Below, piece by piece: positions 44,320-55,605 of a stretch of DNA of 64,000 bases (position 1 is its first letter; the number at the start of each line of letters is the position of its first letter). The DNA is taken from the NCBI GenBank assembly GCA_013407085.1, contig JACCGJ010020207.1:1-64000 (forward strand). The letters run 5' to 3'. The notes under the pieces were generated by a model. The model saw only the letters and a program-made list of their open reading frames with translations, was not told the origin of the DNA and searched no databases. This stretch comes from Atriophallophorus winterbourni. Taxonomy: Eukaryota > Platyhelminthes > Trematoda > Plagiorchiida > Microphallidae. The position numbers were made by a program, and so were the translations under genes.

Positions 44320-45966
44320 CTATGCGGATGATGTTTGTATGTCCGACCCCCTGAGAGCCGGACCATGATGTACTCGGTCCGACTCGGTTTGAGCCGGACC
44401 CACTACGTTTTTTGATGTATTGATTGCTTCCGTTTCGGTGGGAACGCTACCGTCTACCGCCCCCAGCCGCGAGTGTGTCTCACTCATTGGTTTGGGTGGG
44501 CTAAGTCTAACATCCTTGGGTAGTGTTCGTTTCTTTTTTGTCCATTCCGACCTTACTATTTCAGCCATAGCGCTGGTCAAGAACGTAATCTTCAGAGGTT
44601 TCGGTCCATCCCCCTTGTATTTTGGCGAAAAAGGAACTCGAAAAGTGTCCACAACAACGGCATTAGAAATATCGAGAGAACACGCAATGTAGCGCCATTG
44701 TTTGACGTCGTGCTCTACCGTTTCCTGATTCGATGCTTTAGAAGTATTTTCTGGTACACCAAGTAGAACTATACTTCGCGATACCATTTGTTCCCTGTCG
44801 TTCAAGCTGCCCTTCCTTTCCCACCATGGTACATCGGGATATATGCGGCAGTTGGAGTCGGAATCTGACTTGAGTAGGTATGCATTCAACAATACGTTCT
44901 CGATATCAGCCTCGCATTTTAGTGTTACCTTGAGCAAGCGAGGTTGACCAATATGAGGTGAAGATGAATGGCGGGTTAGACGAGTCACCTTTTCTGCGTT
45001 TACATGTTCAATTTTCATTAGGTGACAAAGTTCAGACCATTTATCGACATCATGTTTCTGTTTGCTATCAAACAGGCTTTCTTGGGACTCGCTGACATTC
45101 GTACATATCACGTTCAGCCTGTATGGGGTGTTCTTTTTTCGCATCGGAAAGTCAGGCGTTTTAGAATTAAAAACCTTTGTGGCTTGACTTTGTGAGTCGG
45201 GTAGAGCAGTTTTGGAGTGTACAGCTGAGGTCGACCGTAACAGCATATCTCTATAAGAATTTCCTACTTCTGTGGTCGTTTTAGCTGATTCCAAAACGGG
45301 AATAACCCTGCTTTTTTGCTTTTTTGGCACACGAGTAGCCTTAGTCTTAGATTCCTTCAATGGTGGTCCCGAAATCGATGTATTGATATGATGGTTTACA
45401 TCAGTGATCACTTTCGTACTCACATGATTTACCAACATATCTTCCACACGTCGAAGGCCCAACTCCAAACCGGCCATTCTATTTTCTATTTTGGATCCAA
45501 AAGTATCGTTATAGTGCAATGATTTAGCTCTGCAACGAACACAGACATAGCATGCACCTGGAACCATTTCATTATTCAATAATACTATCGAGTCAGGGGC
45601 TAAAGTACGGTCGCATTTACCATGGATTTTACCCATACACAGAAAACACGTTATTACTTTACGCGCCATGGGACTCACCGGTTGTTCGCATGCTTTGCAC
45701 GTGACTTCGGGACAATTCTGCGTGTCGGGATTCGTCCAATCAGCTGGGCCGGCCGTGACCATTTTTGCGTTCGCCGGATCCAGGCCCTTAGCAATGAGGT
45801 CAAGTTGGTCCGATGTCGCTGTTTGATCGATCGATTTTTCAGTCCGTATGTTGGTTCTCGTGATGCGGTGAAACATGTTAGTAGCCTGAATTGGGTTGTT
45901 CGGCTGTGTGACGGGTTTTTGTTCGACGGGTCGAGGTGGCTGTTTTGAAACACGTGATTTCGTCAT
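44320..45966 (-). CDS. CR1 copy C, ORF1 protein with PHD-like finger
   Basis: I choose the ATG at 45,966 (MTKSRVSK, 548 codons) because the 49 codons upstream are hydrophobic and unlike any ORF1. A Cys/His finger lies at about residues 77-135: CKACEQPVSPMARK, CFLCMGKIHGKCD, then CYVCVRCRAK. This PHD-like pattern is found in many CR1-type ORF1 proteins. The middle and C-terminal parts (PWWERKGSLNDREQ, RSIVLLGVPE, then VDTFRVPFSPKYKGDGP) match ORF1 of copy D. It is likely to bind RNA in the transposition particle. The frame is uninterrupted, but ORF2 of this copy is broken. Confidence 0.82.
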   Translation of the reverse strand: MTKSRVSKQPPRPVEQKPVTQPNNPIQATNMFHRITRTNIRTEKSIDQTATSDQLDLIAKGLDPANAKMVTAGPADWTNPDTQNCPEVTCKACEQPVSPMARKVITCFLCMGKIHGKCDRTLAPDSIVLLNNEMVPGACYVCVRCRAKSLHYNDTFGSKIENRMAGLELGLRRVEDMLVNHVSTKVITDVNHHINTSISGPPLKESKTKATRVPKKQKSRVIPVLESAKTTTEVGNSYRDMLLRSTSAVHSKTALPDSQSQATKVFNSKTPDFPMRKKNTPYRLNVICTNVSESQESLFDSKQKHDVDKWSELCHLMKIEHVNAEKVTRLTRHSSSPHIGQPRLLKVTLKCEADIENVLLNAYLLKSDSDSNCRIYPDVPWWERKGSLNDREQMVSRSIVLLGVPENTSKASNQETVEHDVKQWRYIACSLDISNAVVVDTFRVPFSPKYKGDGPKPLKITFLTSAMAEIVRSEWTKKKRTLPKDVRLSPPKPMSETHSRLGAVDGSVPTETEAINTSKNVVGPAQTESDRVHHGPALRGSDIQTSSA

Positions 45967-46200
45967 GTTGCAAATAATCCAATATAACTCGTTAACTACA
46001 CAAGCTAGAACACAGAAATAAGTATCAAAATTCGTAGCTCGACGCGATCTTTGCAATGATAGCAAAAACCGTAGAATAGTTAGCGATTGAAAAAAGTTTG
46101 CGCGCGTGAGCAAACTGTGAAATTTACGCCGATATGATAACTTTGCTGCTAATCCGTTGACAAGAGCAAAACAAATAAATTCCGATAGATATGATCGAAA

Positions 46201-48084
46201 GTAGCACAGAATTCTTGGAATGAGAGAAATCCAAGCAGATTCGGCGAAGATATGAGCAGAAGTGTCGGAGCAATAAAAAATGCGACTGCAAAGTAGGTCA
46301 GGTTAGTTACATCATGTTACATCTACTTACATATTTTACACAATGGAGTAATCGCGCATTAGTAATAAATGTTAATCAACTTTTCTACACAATTCTCATG
46401 AGTTGTATCAACTGGATTTTATAAATTTTCACTGATTTCATAAGTTTAGTAATTAAATGAAAGCGGAGAAATTACTTTTCTTTATTTCTCATCAAGATTT
46501 ACAAAAAATATGTAAGAAACTAGAAAAAAGTTTGATGAGCATCAAAAAATGAACAAGCAAAATGGTCAATGTAGGGAGAATTCATGAACTAGTCGTTATT
46601 TTACGCTTAAGTTTGTTCTAAATATTTTATAGCAATCGACTCAGCTGTCCACACGATGTTACCGCCAACTTATCGGGCCCAGTTGTGAATAACATTGTAA
46701 GCGACTGAGAAAGAATTTTCAGGATTCACGAGGTGCCCGGTGTCAATCAAATTAATTAAAATGGAACTATTCACCTTCATAGAACAGTGTTTGATTAAAC
46801 AATTTGCGTGATGTCCTGACATCCGGTACACTAGTCTCCGCGTCCAGTGGCCAATTTTTTCCTGATTCACATTAAAAGTTTAGTTGATAAATACACATTG
46901 AGGCTGATTGACGTGGTAGCTGGAATTTAGGCTACGGTCTGAATAACGGTTTGCAAGTGAATGGATATTCTAGCGTTTCCAGAGGTGAAAATAATGAATA
47001 CTATATGCTCGAGCTTGCGAGTCAAGTAGTCACTCGAGGCGTCGTCTTTAAAATAAAGTGAGAGATATAACGTTTAATTCGATTCTGCTGAAACGGGTAT
47101 TCTTTTCGGCATTGAGCGCATACGCTCCCGAATGGAGCATGCTTAGAAAACAGCATATCAGTACCAGTTCATCAGACGAAATTGCTTAACAACCAATTCG
47201 ACTTGCTCGTGTGAATAGGTTATTGCAGTAGATTTCAATTAATCTTCATTGAAACGGCGTTGAATAAAAATGTATACTGCAGAGACCAATTTGGTTTCCG
47301 TTAAACACATCTACTCAGTGATTAGTCTGATCTTAAAACTATAATACCGTATTCGCGAAGATCATTATTGAATTTTAAAACACTTATTCATGAACCACAA
47401 GTATTAATTAAAAGCGATAACAAATAAAACAAAGAGTAGGTGAAATGTTTTGCAATTATTTAGTGTGCACATAGAATGCGAATTTGCAGCAAATCAACCA
47501 CACCTGCTGTTTACAGGTTTTGAACAATTGGTCGCAAATTTGTGTAATGATCAAGATATAATGATGGTCTTCAAAGTTTGGTAGTTTGAATAAATAATTT
47601 ACAAATGAAAATTATTGTAAACCGTTGTCATGGGCATTAGGCTGAATTCAATTTCAGAAATCAAACGCGTGTTACGTACGAATGATTAGAAACTCTAAAG
47701 GTTTACTATGTTGTTCTGTGCTATAGAGTTACAAATTTACAGTACTAAATTTTGAATCAGATATTCAATGCTAGTAATGAATATTCAGAATGACGATTAA
47801 GAGAGATTGGAAGCAAATTGCGGTCGACATTGCCGACATATATAACAATAAAATATCCTAGAAGACACTAGTTGCCTTCGGTTTTGTTGTCTAAAATCGA
47901 CGGTGCATTGGATTCCCCGAGTTGAGCTAAAGAATCACGCCTAAGTCCTTTTCTATCTTCGATTTATCCACTGTTTGCATAAATATAACAAAATCTATAA
48001 TGATTAAATTCAAGAATGAATAGAAATTTCACTTTAGGTCAAATTGATGCACACTGTGTCAACCTACGTCAAAAGCGCCTCCGA
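46201..48084. other. Unassigned AT-rich DNA
   Basis: About 1.9 kb with no recognised gene or repeat. The part next to 46,200 may include further 5' UTR of CR1 copy C. Confidence 0.45.
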
Positions 48085-49190
48085 ATGAATAAATCGAATC
48101 TTGAATAACACCGGTATTAAAGTGAAATATAACAGTGTTTTAGAACGCTTCGCTTCTCATCTGAATGTTAAGACTTTAAAAATCAAATGCGTCAGTGTTT
48201 ACATTGAATACACATCAGAAGAACTTTGCACTAGGGTAAAAGAACATAGGAAACGAGTAAGAATGCGACTCCGCAATCCCAGTGAATGTCAAACACTGAT
48301 TCGGGATTCTGCCCTAACTGAACACGCGGGTCATAGCGTAGATCTTGATAATGTGGAAGTGATGTGGATGTGAAATCTAATAGGGAAAGACTCCACGCCG
48401 AGGCTGTTAAAATAACAAAGGCTGGGGCGAAAGCGGTTAAGGTGGATGGGGCGGATATCTCAACACTGGTCACAGCGTACTACGTGATAGCTTATAAGTG
48501 ATAACACGGGAGAGAATTTACACTTGGGCTGATGAACTAACTAAGACTGGAGCGAATGCGGTGAAACAGAGGGACATCTCAACAATCTGACCGCAAAGAG
48601 CCAGAAAGCGGTAGTGGAGTAGAATTTCACTTTGGTCACAATAAGCGTATTGAGCTCTTGACAACCGATCACTATGTGATTCTGTATTTGAAAATCGTGG
48701 TTCGTTGTACGAACCATATACAACAGTGGCAGTCAAGTATAACCTTGTTTAACATTTATACACTGTTTCAAGGCTCACCTAACCTAAACTTTCTGTCTAT
48801 AACTGATCACGACAAACAGCCAAAAACAGTTAGTGGTGTGTTATTTTGGAGGATTTAAGCAACACATCAACCTTGATTTGGTTCTTAAGCGAGGTATAAT
48901 TAACTTACACACAAATAATGTGCATGCTTATTACTTATGTAGAGGGTAAACTGTCGCTGTTTGCAACTACATATAGAATAAACAATTAAGGGAGTAACGC
49001 AATTTTCTTGAACTCGACTGTCTATCATAGATAACTTAGAATTGGTAAACAATGATACTCGAACCTGAAAACCGTGTTCTCACTGACACTCTTGGTTAGA
49101 CGATGCTTTTGTGTTCAGAAGCGAAACGTTACCAAAACACCTGCTCTAACCAATTTATTGCATTCTTTCTTTTCATTGTAATAAATTCTG
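48085..49190 (+). mobile_element. Penelope-like element 3'-half relic (interrupted)
   Basis: At 48,085-48,500 a decayed GIY-YIG segment reads NNTGIKVKYN, SVYIEYTSEELCTRVKEHRK, then TLIRDSALTEHAGHS (the core GVYIGQTS has become SVYIEYTS). The 3' UTR reappears at 49,075-49,190 ('cactcttggttagacgatgctttt', 'gaagcgaaacgtt'). Between them a DR240 copy (48,580-48,850) and unassigned DNA intervene. It is much older than the Penelope copy at 31,257. Confidence 0.72.
48580..48850 (-). repeat. DR240 dispersed repeat, inverted, about one and a half monomers
   Basis: Reading the minus strand gives a head block at 48,800-48,845, the 'gagccttgaaacagtg' block at 48,765-48,780, the 'tatgg...ttcgtacaacgaacc' part, and a second head at 48,590-48,625. 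Confidence 0.7.
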
Positions 49191-49624
49191 AATCGGCTTT
49201 GAAAAAGTGCAAATACATTGATGATTATAAATAGATGCTTTGATTTAAACAGTATATATCATCGAGCGTTTAGGCTAGTAAATAGTTTAGAAAAGCTATC
49301 ATACTTGGAACGCCACAGACAGCATGATCGAGGACATTTCCAAGAAGCAGATTGAATATCGCTTGTATCATACCGTACCTGAGATTATCATTATAAAACT
49401 ATTGTAAAACTGTTCACTTACTCATGTGACATTTGTATCTGTTGACACTTTTAAAATATCACTTGTTGTTCTTGAATAAGTTTTTTGGAAATATTTTATT
49501 ATCCTCATCAATAATTTATTACAATGCGTCCAATTCAACCACATATACATTCTAGTTAGTCTGATAAAGCGTAGCTGATATATACTGTTTATTTCTTAAT
49601 AACTGAATTGTATCTCAATGTATC
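49191..49624. other. Unassigned AT-rich DNA
   Basis: Nothing recognisable. Confidence 0.4.
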
Positions 49625-50060
49625 ATAGGGCTCACATCACCATCCCTTACACACCACTACCGGTTTCTGGCTGTTTGCCGTCATCAGGTGGAGACAGTAA
49701 GATCAGTTTCAGTGAGACTTGAAACAGTGGAAAAGCGGTAAACAAAGTTAAGCTTGTATGCCACTTTTATATAGGGTTCTTGCAAAGAACTACGATGTTC
49801 AAATACAGAATCACAATATGATGTGGATGTGAGCACCATAATACGTTGGTCTTTTATATGCGCCTCGAGCGCTTGGCCAGGAATCACTTTAGGATTCTGT
49901 ATTTCGACAACGTGGTTCTTTGCAACCACCCTATAGAACAGTGGCATACAAGTATAACTTCGAATTTTATCTCATTTTTTAAAAGTCTTTTCCTACCTGA
50001 TGAGTGCAAACAGCACGAAACCGGTCGTGGGGTGTGAATGACGGAAAAGCATGCAAATGA
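49625..50060. repeat. DR240 inverted pair
   Basis: A plus-oriented monomer (49,625-49,815: 'ccactaccggtttctggctg' to 'aaatacagaatcacaa') is followed by a minus-oriented one of the divergent subtype (49,825-50,060: 'gattctgtatttcgac', then 'gtgcaaacagcacgaaacc'). The two form an imperfect inverted repeat. Confidence 0.68.
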
Positions 50061-50984
50061 ATATTTTCTTTCCAATTCATTCATTCAATATTTAGATAAG
50101 CGTAGCGATCACTCTTTTTGTACTTTGATTAGGCTCTGATGAACTTTACATGAATAACTCGTTTACCTTTTATTCATTCAATCCGTGATTTGATCTGAAG
50201 GCGATGACAGATCTGGAATCAAATAAATAAATAAATAAATAATCAAATTCAGTATTATACATAATGAGTTTTCCATTTTCATTTACGTATATTTGCTATG
50301 ATATATTGATTGTGAAGCAGTCATAAAGTTTTTTACATCAATTGTTAAAATAATGCTTGAATTTTTATTTTACCTTCAATCAATTCGAGTTTGGTATATG
50401 TTGAAGCAATCTGTCATTAAAAATTAGCATTAATTAATCCAAGTGCTAATGAGATGGATTTCGACACCTAAATTGTAAGATAAATATTTGAACTTATTTT
50501 AATGACATCTATTTGTTTAAATCTACTGGTACTATTGAATACTTTTACCATCTTTGTTTTAAAGAACTACTTGATTTTATTTGTTTTCGAGCCTATATTT
50601 GTGTTATTTTTATTTGGCTGTTCCCGTGCTCATTGAATTTGCGATTCCTGGTTGTTATTGTTACTGTTTAACATTCGTGTATTTTGGATTCAGTGCGAAT
50701 TATTGAGGTTTGCTATTTTTATTGTATACTGATTTTGCTTCAGTAATACCGTACGCAACTTACGTATTGTCATGCCAAAATTTTGGTGGGCTTGGACGCG
50801 TAACGCAACCGTTGGATAGACACATCGTGACTAAATTCTTTGACTTTGGACTCGATTTTATCCGGACCGATTTGTCGGTTACATCAATATTACCTTATTT
50901 GGTGATATATCTGACATTTTCCTAACGGAATATAAATGCCTATCGGATTAATACGATGATATATAGAAGATCGGAATACTAATA
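50061..50984. other. AT-rich DNA with a short (AAAT)n tract
   Basis: Contains about 25 bp of AAAT repeats at 50,219-50,243. Nothing else is recognisable. Confidence 0.5.
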
Positions 50985-51150
50985 TTGGCAAATAACAAGC
51001 AAATCTTATTTCCGATTTTATTGCTTTTTTAAGAAATATTTCCGTTTTCACAGGATCAAGGATATATTTCCCAACAGCCAAAACTGCGCACATAATGGTC
51101 ATCATATTCATCATTTTTTATGGTCAGTTTATTAACGTGATCAGTATCAA
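50985..51150 (+). repeat. Dispersed block shared with 26,340-26,480
   Basis: Shared order: 'ttttattgctttttt', 'aagaaatatttccgtt', 'atcaaggatat', 'cgcacataatggtcatcat', 'catcattttttat'. The repeat type is unknown and there is no coding sequence. Confidence 0.5.
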
Positions 51151-52089
51151 AAACAAAATTTTAAAATCAAGAAAAATTCATATTATTTGACTTTTATTCT
51201 ATACTGTTGGAATCTTTCAAGATAATCTTTTCAATCATAGAGTTTTGTTATTTTATTGTTGATATATTTATAGTTCCGGAGCACACTTTCTTTGATAGCG
51301 AGAGATGTTTGTTAAATACGTTCACACATAGTACATACTGTACATACCCTTTGAGCTCATGCGATAAACATTTCTCAGGCTGGAGCAAAACTAGATAAAA
51401 TCAGAATCAAAATGCTGAATGTAAATTGTGAAGTCCGTTAAGCGGGAAGTTAGTTACCGAGATTACTTCAAATTCGCCTTGATTCCGAAATATTTGAAAT
51501 AATTTTTCGGCAAATAGTTTAGGTTATTCTGATTATTTCTCAAATATTAATGAACAACCTGATTACATATTGATTCATTATTTTCAGTTCGGCATGTGGG
51601 AAGCAGTCTTTCCAGCAACGTTGACATCGATTGAAATTATTTAGCTCTATATAGAAATTTGATTGCTCTGTGGTTGATTGCAATAGTTCTTCAATTCATC
51701 TACTATTACAAGCTCATGTGGATCCCGATGTTACTGCCTTATATGATGAGTGCAAGGAGCAATAAACCGATCGTCGTGTATGTTTGATAAAAATGTTTGC
51801 CATTAGGCATGTTAAACCTTATTATACTTTAGAGAAACAGGGTTTCATTTATTCCACTTATATGTATAAGTATATTGCATACATGTTCTTCGTACATACT
51901 GTTGTTTGTACATATTTACTGGTTATGAAATAAATGAATTTGATCGCAGAATAATTGTAATCAATATGTATTGTAAATTATGGCGGGTTCCAAATTATAG
52001 CCCAATGCTCAGCCATTTCAACACTGAAATCAGGATTAAACGAAAATATGATATCCGTATTCCTGATGTTTTCATGAACCAAATGAGGA
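51151..52089. other. AT-rich DNA with a faint DR240 trace
   Basis: Around 51,725-51,790 a diverged minus-oriented DR240 fragment can be read ('gatgagtgcaagg', 'aaaccgatcgtcgtgta'). The rest is unassigned. Confidence 0.4.
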
Positions 52090-53010
52090 TAGCAGACCGT
52101 GGCGTGCCGGCACCTTATTGATTTGATGAGGCCAGCTTGAGGCGGGCAATAATAGTCCAATGAGACTTGAAAATCATTCCCGCCGCTGGAAGCAGCCCAA
52201 CGCGCTGAGCTCTACGCCAGTCGAGCCCTAGTTTTAAACAGATATCTGTTGCTTCCCATGTTATAATCCGTAGAGGCGGAATGGAGTGTCCTCTCCATTG
52301 TTGCGTTGTGATATAGGCCAGGGTAGTTGAATATGGAGAACTAGCTATTGCCTATGCAGCAAGTGCTCTCTCTCTCCATGGCACCACTGGAACCGAAGAA
52401 AAATCTAGCACGATACGTTTGGTCAACGATGTCGTCGCAGGAGTTGGCATGACAAAGTTTAATACAACTTCGGACTGTCTAACTGTACTCAGGCTCAGTA
52501 CTTTTCTTCTAGGTTGACACCTGAAGTGTTTTCCATGATAGGGTGTAGCCACAAGGCAGTGGAGTTTTGAGATAAGCTTCATGAAGTTACGAGCTCCACC
52601 TGCTTAAAACATGATGCGCCAATCATCCGCCTTCGCCCTTTCTCCTGTCACACAAGACCACGCGTGCACACCAGGACCTAAACTTGGTTGTCAGAGCATT
52701 TTTGGAATTGGGAGCTTATAACCAAAACCGCCCCGGATGCCAATCCTGTGTTTCACTCAGCCTAATGAGTGAAGGTGTTGATTATGGAAGGTTTTGTGCA
52801 GTTTTTCACACTAAATGAATGTGCATTGCACGATGACACTCGAATAAACCGAAAAGCACACAGTATTTTTTTCGCACCAGCGAAACGAAATACTAAACTA
52901 CAAAGGTCAGTAATGGAAATGGAAACCTGGAACGTCTGGTCCATGCTTCCACAGCCAAACCAGCTATGTTCGTGTCGTGAAGCCGCATTCTTTTGAGATG
53001 CTGTTAATCA
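52090..53010 (+). mobile_element. Possible 5' fragment of an RTE-like element
   Basis: This block is visibly richer in G and C than its flanks. Near its end an open frame contains METWNVWSMLPQPNQL. This resembles the 'GTWNVRTL/M..PGKL' string at the start of many RTE-type endonucleases. The upstream part would then be 5' UTR. No further endonuclease motif follows, so the copy would be cut soon after its start. The assignment rests on one short motif and on composition. Confidence 0.35.
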
Positions 53011-53423
53011 GGATATACTGTTCTTAAACTTACATGTACGTGGACATATTATACCTTGTTGGACTCCTCTTGAAGTCAGCTTTCTGGATATACCACTCTC
53101 GTAGCGGTATTCGATATTATGAGCAAATTCGGATTTTTCGTGATTTTCCCATATTGGATCTACGCGTGCAACTCTGTTAATACGCTTCAAGTCCTCGAAT
53201 GGATTAACGTCATCGGAAAGATCTTATTCTTCGCCGTCGACTGGTTATATATTCAACGTCGTGAGAGCAACTACCGAAGCGCATCGCCGGAATCAATTCT
53301 GACTTTGCTCTTATTATTGAGCAACGCTTTTCGTCGCGCTCACCATATTCATCATCGATCGCTCGACAGAACCACTGCCTGTGCACACACAACTGAACAG
53401 TACTGCACACAACCCTGACCGGA

Positions 53424-54218
53424 TGACCCCGAAAAGGATACAAAGCGCACCGGGATGCATGTGCACGGTTTGCCGAAAGTCGGTAAGTCTTAAGGCGAGG
53501 TCTGTCACGTGTTACGCCTGTTTGTTGAAAGTGCATGCGAAATGTGACAAATCGCTGACTTCGGATTTAGTATCGATTATTAATGGAGATGATTGTCCTG
53601 GTGTCTGTTATGTTTGTCTGCTTTGCAAGGCCAAATCAACACCGTCAGCCTCGGCGGCGAAAACCCCCTGAATATGATATTGAGACCCGTCTAAATGGAA
53701 TGGAACTGAATGACTTAGCTGAGTGGTTTGAACTCTGCAATCAGATGAGATTGGCCGCGGTTACTCCCTCATCAATAGTTCGATTAAATCGTCACCTGAA
53801 TTCTCCTCACACGGATGATCCTTGCCTTTTAGGAATAACGCTGCAATCTGCGGAGGACGTGGAAAACGTACTCTTAAATGCTTACATTCTTAGAGGTGTT
53901 CCAGAGACTACATGTCGTATCCATGCAGACCTACCATGGTGGGAGCGAAAGTCGTCGCAGAAATCTCGTGAAGAACGTAATCCAAGAAGTATTGTAATTC
54001 TTCGTGTTCCGGAAGATGCTGCTGACGTACCTTCTCAAGTTAAGTCTGAGTACGACCACAAACAGTGGAAATATCTAGCAGAAACAATTGGTATTAAAAA
54101 TACCGTACTTGTGGATACTTTTAGGATATGGCGATCTGCCAACTATAAAGGGCAAGGTCCTAGCGCTTTAAAGCTAACCTTCTTCACAACCAAAATGACT
54201 GATACTATCAAAAGTTAA
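53424..54218 (+). pseudogene. CR1 copy D, ORF1 (shortened and frameshifted)
   Basis: The ATG at 53,424 opens a frame with the Cys/His finger CTVCRKSVSLKARS, CYACLLKVHAKCD and CYVCLLCKAKS, which ends at 53,671. The second part (about 53,690-54,218) is in another frame: LAEWFELCNQMRL, LNAYILRGVPETT, PWWERKSSQKSREE, then VDTFRIWRSANYKG. It aligns with the C-terminal half of ORF1 in copy C. About 200 codons present in copy C between the two parts are missing here, so an internal deletion near 53,690 is likely. Confidence 0.8.
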
Positions 54219-54339
54219 TGGAAAGCTAATAGAAAAACCTACTCCAAAACGTCAAGTTGATCTTGCCCAAGGTAATAGCCGGTAGGAAGCAAACGGATAG
54301 TACCTACCCTCAAACGCCTAGTGATGAGGTTCAACCTGA

Positions 54340-55605
54340 ATGTCATGTGATGTCTCCAAAAAACTTGAGCATTCCGACTCTAACAGAGTAGGCCCTTTGA
54401 TAACTTTCAATGATTTGAACACCACAAACTTTATAAGATGTTTATATACAAATGCACAAAGCCTTCCAAACAAATTAGCTGAGCTAACCGAGATATGTTC
54501 GCGCTACTCACCTGCCATTATCGCCATTACAGAAACATGGTATTCTTCGCAATTGATTGAAACGGAGATATCAATTCCAAATATGAATTTGATAAGGAAC
54601 GATCGAGAGAGAAGTGGTGGTGGTGTTGCTCTTTATTACCATAATCGACTCCAGTGCCATTCAACAGACAAGACAGAATTCACGCTTGAGGATACAATTT
54701 GGTGCTCTTTAACGCTGATGTCTGGTGAAGTTTGCATTATTGGTGTGGTCTACCGGTCCCCTTCATCTACGGAATCGTACAACGAAAGGTTGATCCAAGT
54801 GCTTCAGCGCTTGACTCGCACCCAACAAGCAACGACACTTATTATTGGTGATTTTAATCTGTCCACCTTTTATCTCAGGGACGATCACTCCCCACAAACG
54901 CTAGAATACCGATTCAGAGAGGCACTAGATTCAGTCCCGTTATACAACCATGTTCACGAATGCACCCGGAGGAGAGGTTCTGACCGCCCCTCTGTCATGG
55001 ATTTGGTGTTAACATCGGAAGAACAATCTATCGAAGCGATCGAATTCCAGGCTCCACTGGGTCTTAGCGACCATTCAGTGCTTGTGTTTGACTATGTTTG
55101 TAGTACTCAGCTAACGCTTGCTCCGAATGAGGTGGTTCGCAGGGTAGATAAATTGGCCCTGAGTAAATCGCTCGTGCAGATTCCGCATTTTCAGATGGAC
55201 AACATAAGCGCTGACGCGCAATGGAACAAACTTGTAGGTTTTCTGAAACTGAAAATAGACGAGAACTCACAGATCGTTCAGAAAACGTGCGTCCTTGAAC
55301 TTCGTTTTGTTGGCCGCAGCATAACAAAAAAGTGGATAACAATGAAGCGAACAACGTGGGTGCAGCACAAAGCCAACAATAATTCTACTCCTTGGCAACA
55401 TTTTCGTATGTTACACAACAAAGTGACTGCACTTATTCGAGAGGATAAGGAAGCGCACCAATTGATGCTGCTGTCAAAAATGGAACGCAACCCTAAATTA
55501 CTATACAAAATCATGAACGCGAATGCGAATGTCAAACCAGGTATTTTTCCCATCCAGAATGGTGAAAACTCACTGAAACAGCATTGGAAACCGCTAATGC
55601 TCTAG
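54340..55605 (+). pseudogene. CR1 copy D, ORF2 endonuclease and linker
   Basis: 421 open codons. Endonuclease motifs: YTNAQSLPNKL near residue 30, AITETWYSS with the catalytic Glu, RSGGGVALYY, VVYRSPSSTESY, IGDFNLS with the catalytic Asp/Asn, and LGLSDHSVLVF with the catalytic His. The linker follows (SITKKWITMKRTTWVQHK, ALIREDKEAHQ, MERNPKLLYK). The frame is lost at about 55,580 within the RT entrance, where the next frame begins. The endonuclease itself looks intact. Confidence 0.88.

Larger units (their letters stand above)
40966..46200 (-). mobile_element. CR1-like non-LTR retrotransposon, copy C (near full length)
   Basis: Minus-strand order: 5' UTR (from about 46,200), ORF1 with a PHD-like finger, ORF2 with AP endonuclease and RT, then a 3' end of 'gattcaa' repeats as read on the plus strand (40,966-40,985). 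It is the only copy in the window that retains ORF1 and the whole ORF2 layout. A plus-strand CR1 3' fragment at 43,134-43,487 splits the endonuclease-RT linker. The exact 5' end is not visible and I could not find a target duplication. Confidence 0.87.

Noticed and set aside
45316..45948. Plus-strand frames of 68 and 108 codons
   Set aside because: Antisense to the long ORF1 of CR1 copy C.
53119..53418. 99-codon hydrophobic frame before CR1 copy D ORF1
   Set aside because: Its position fits the 5' UTR of the element. There is no recognised domain and no match in copy C.
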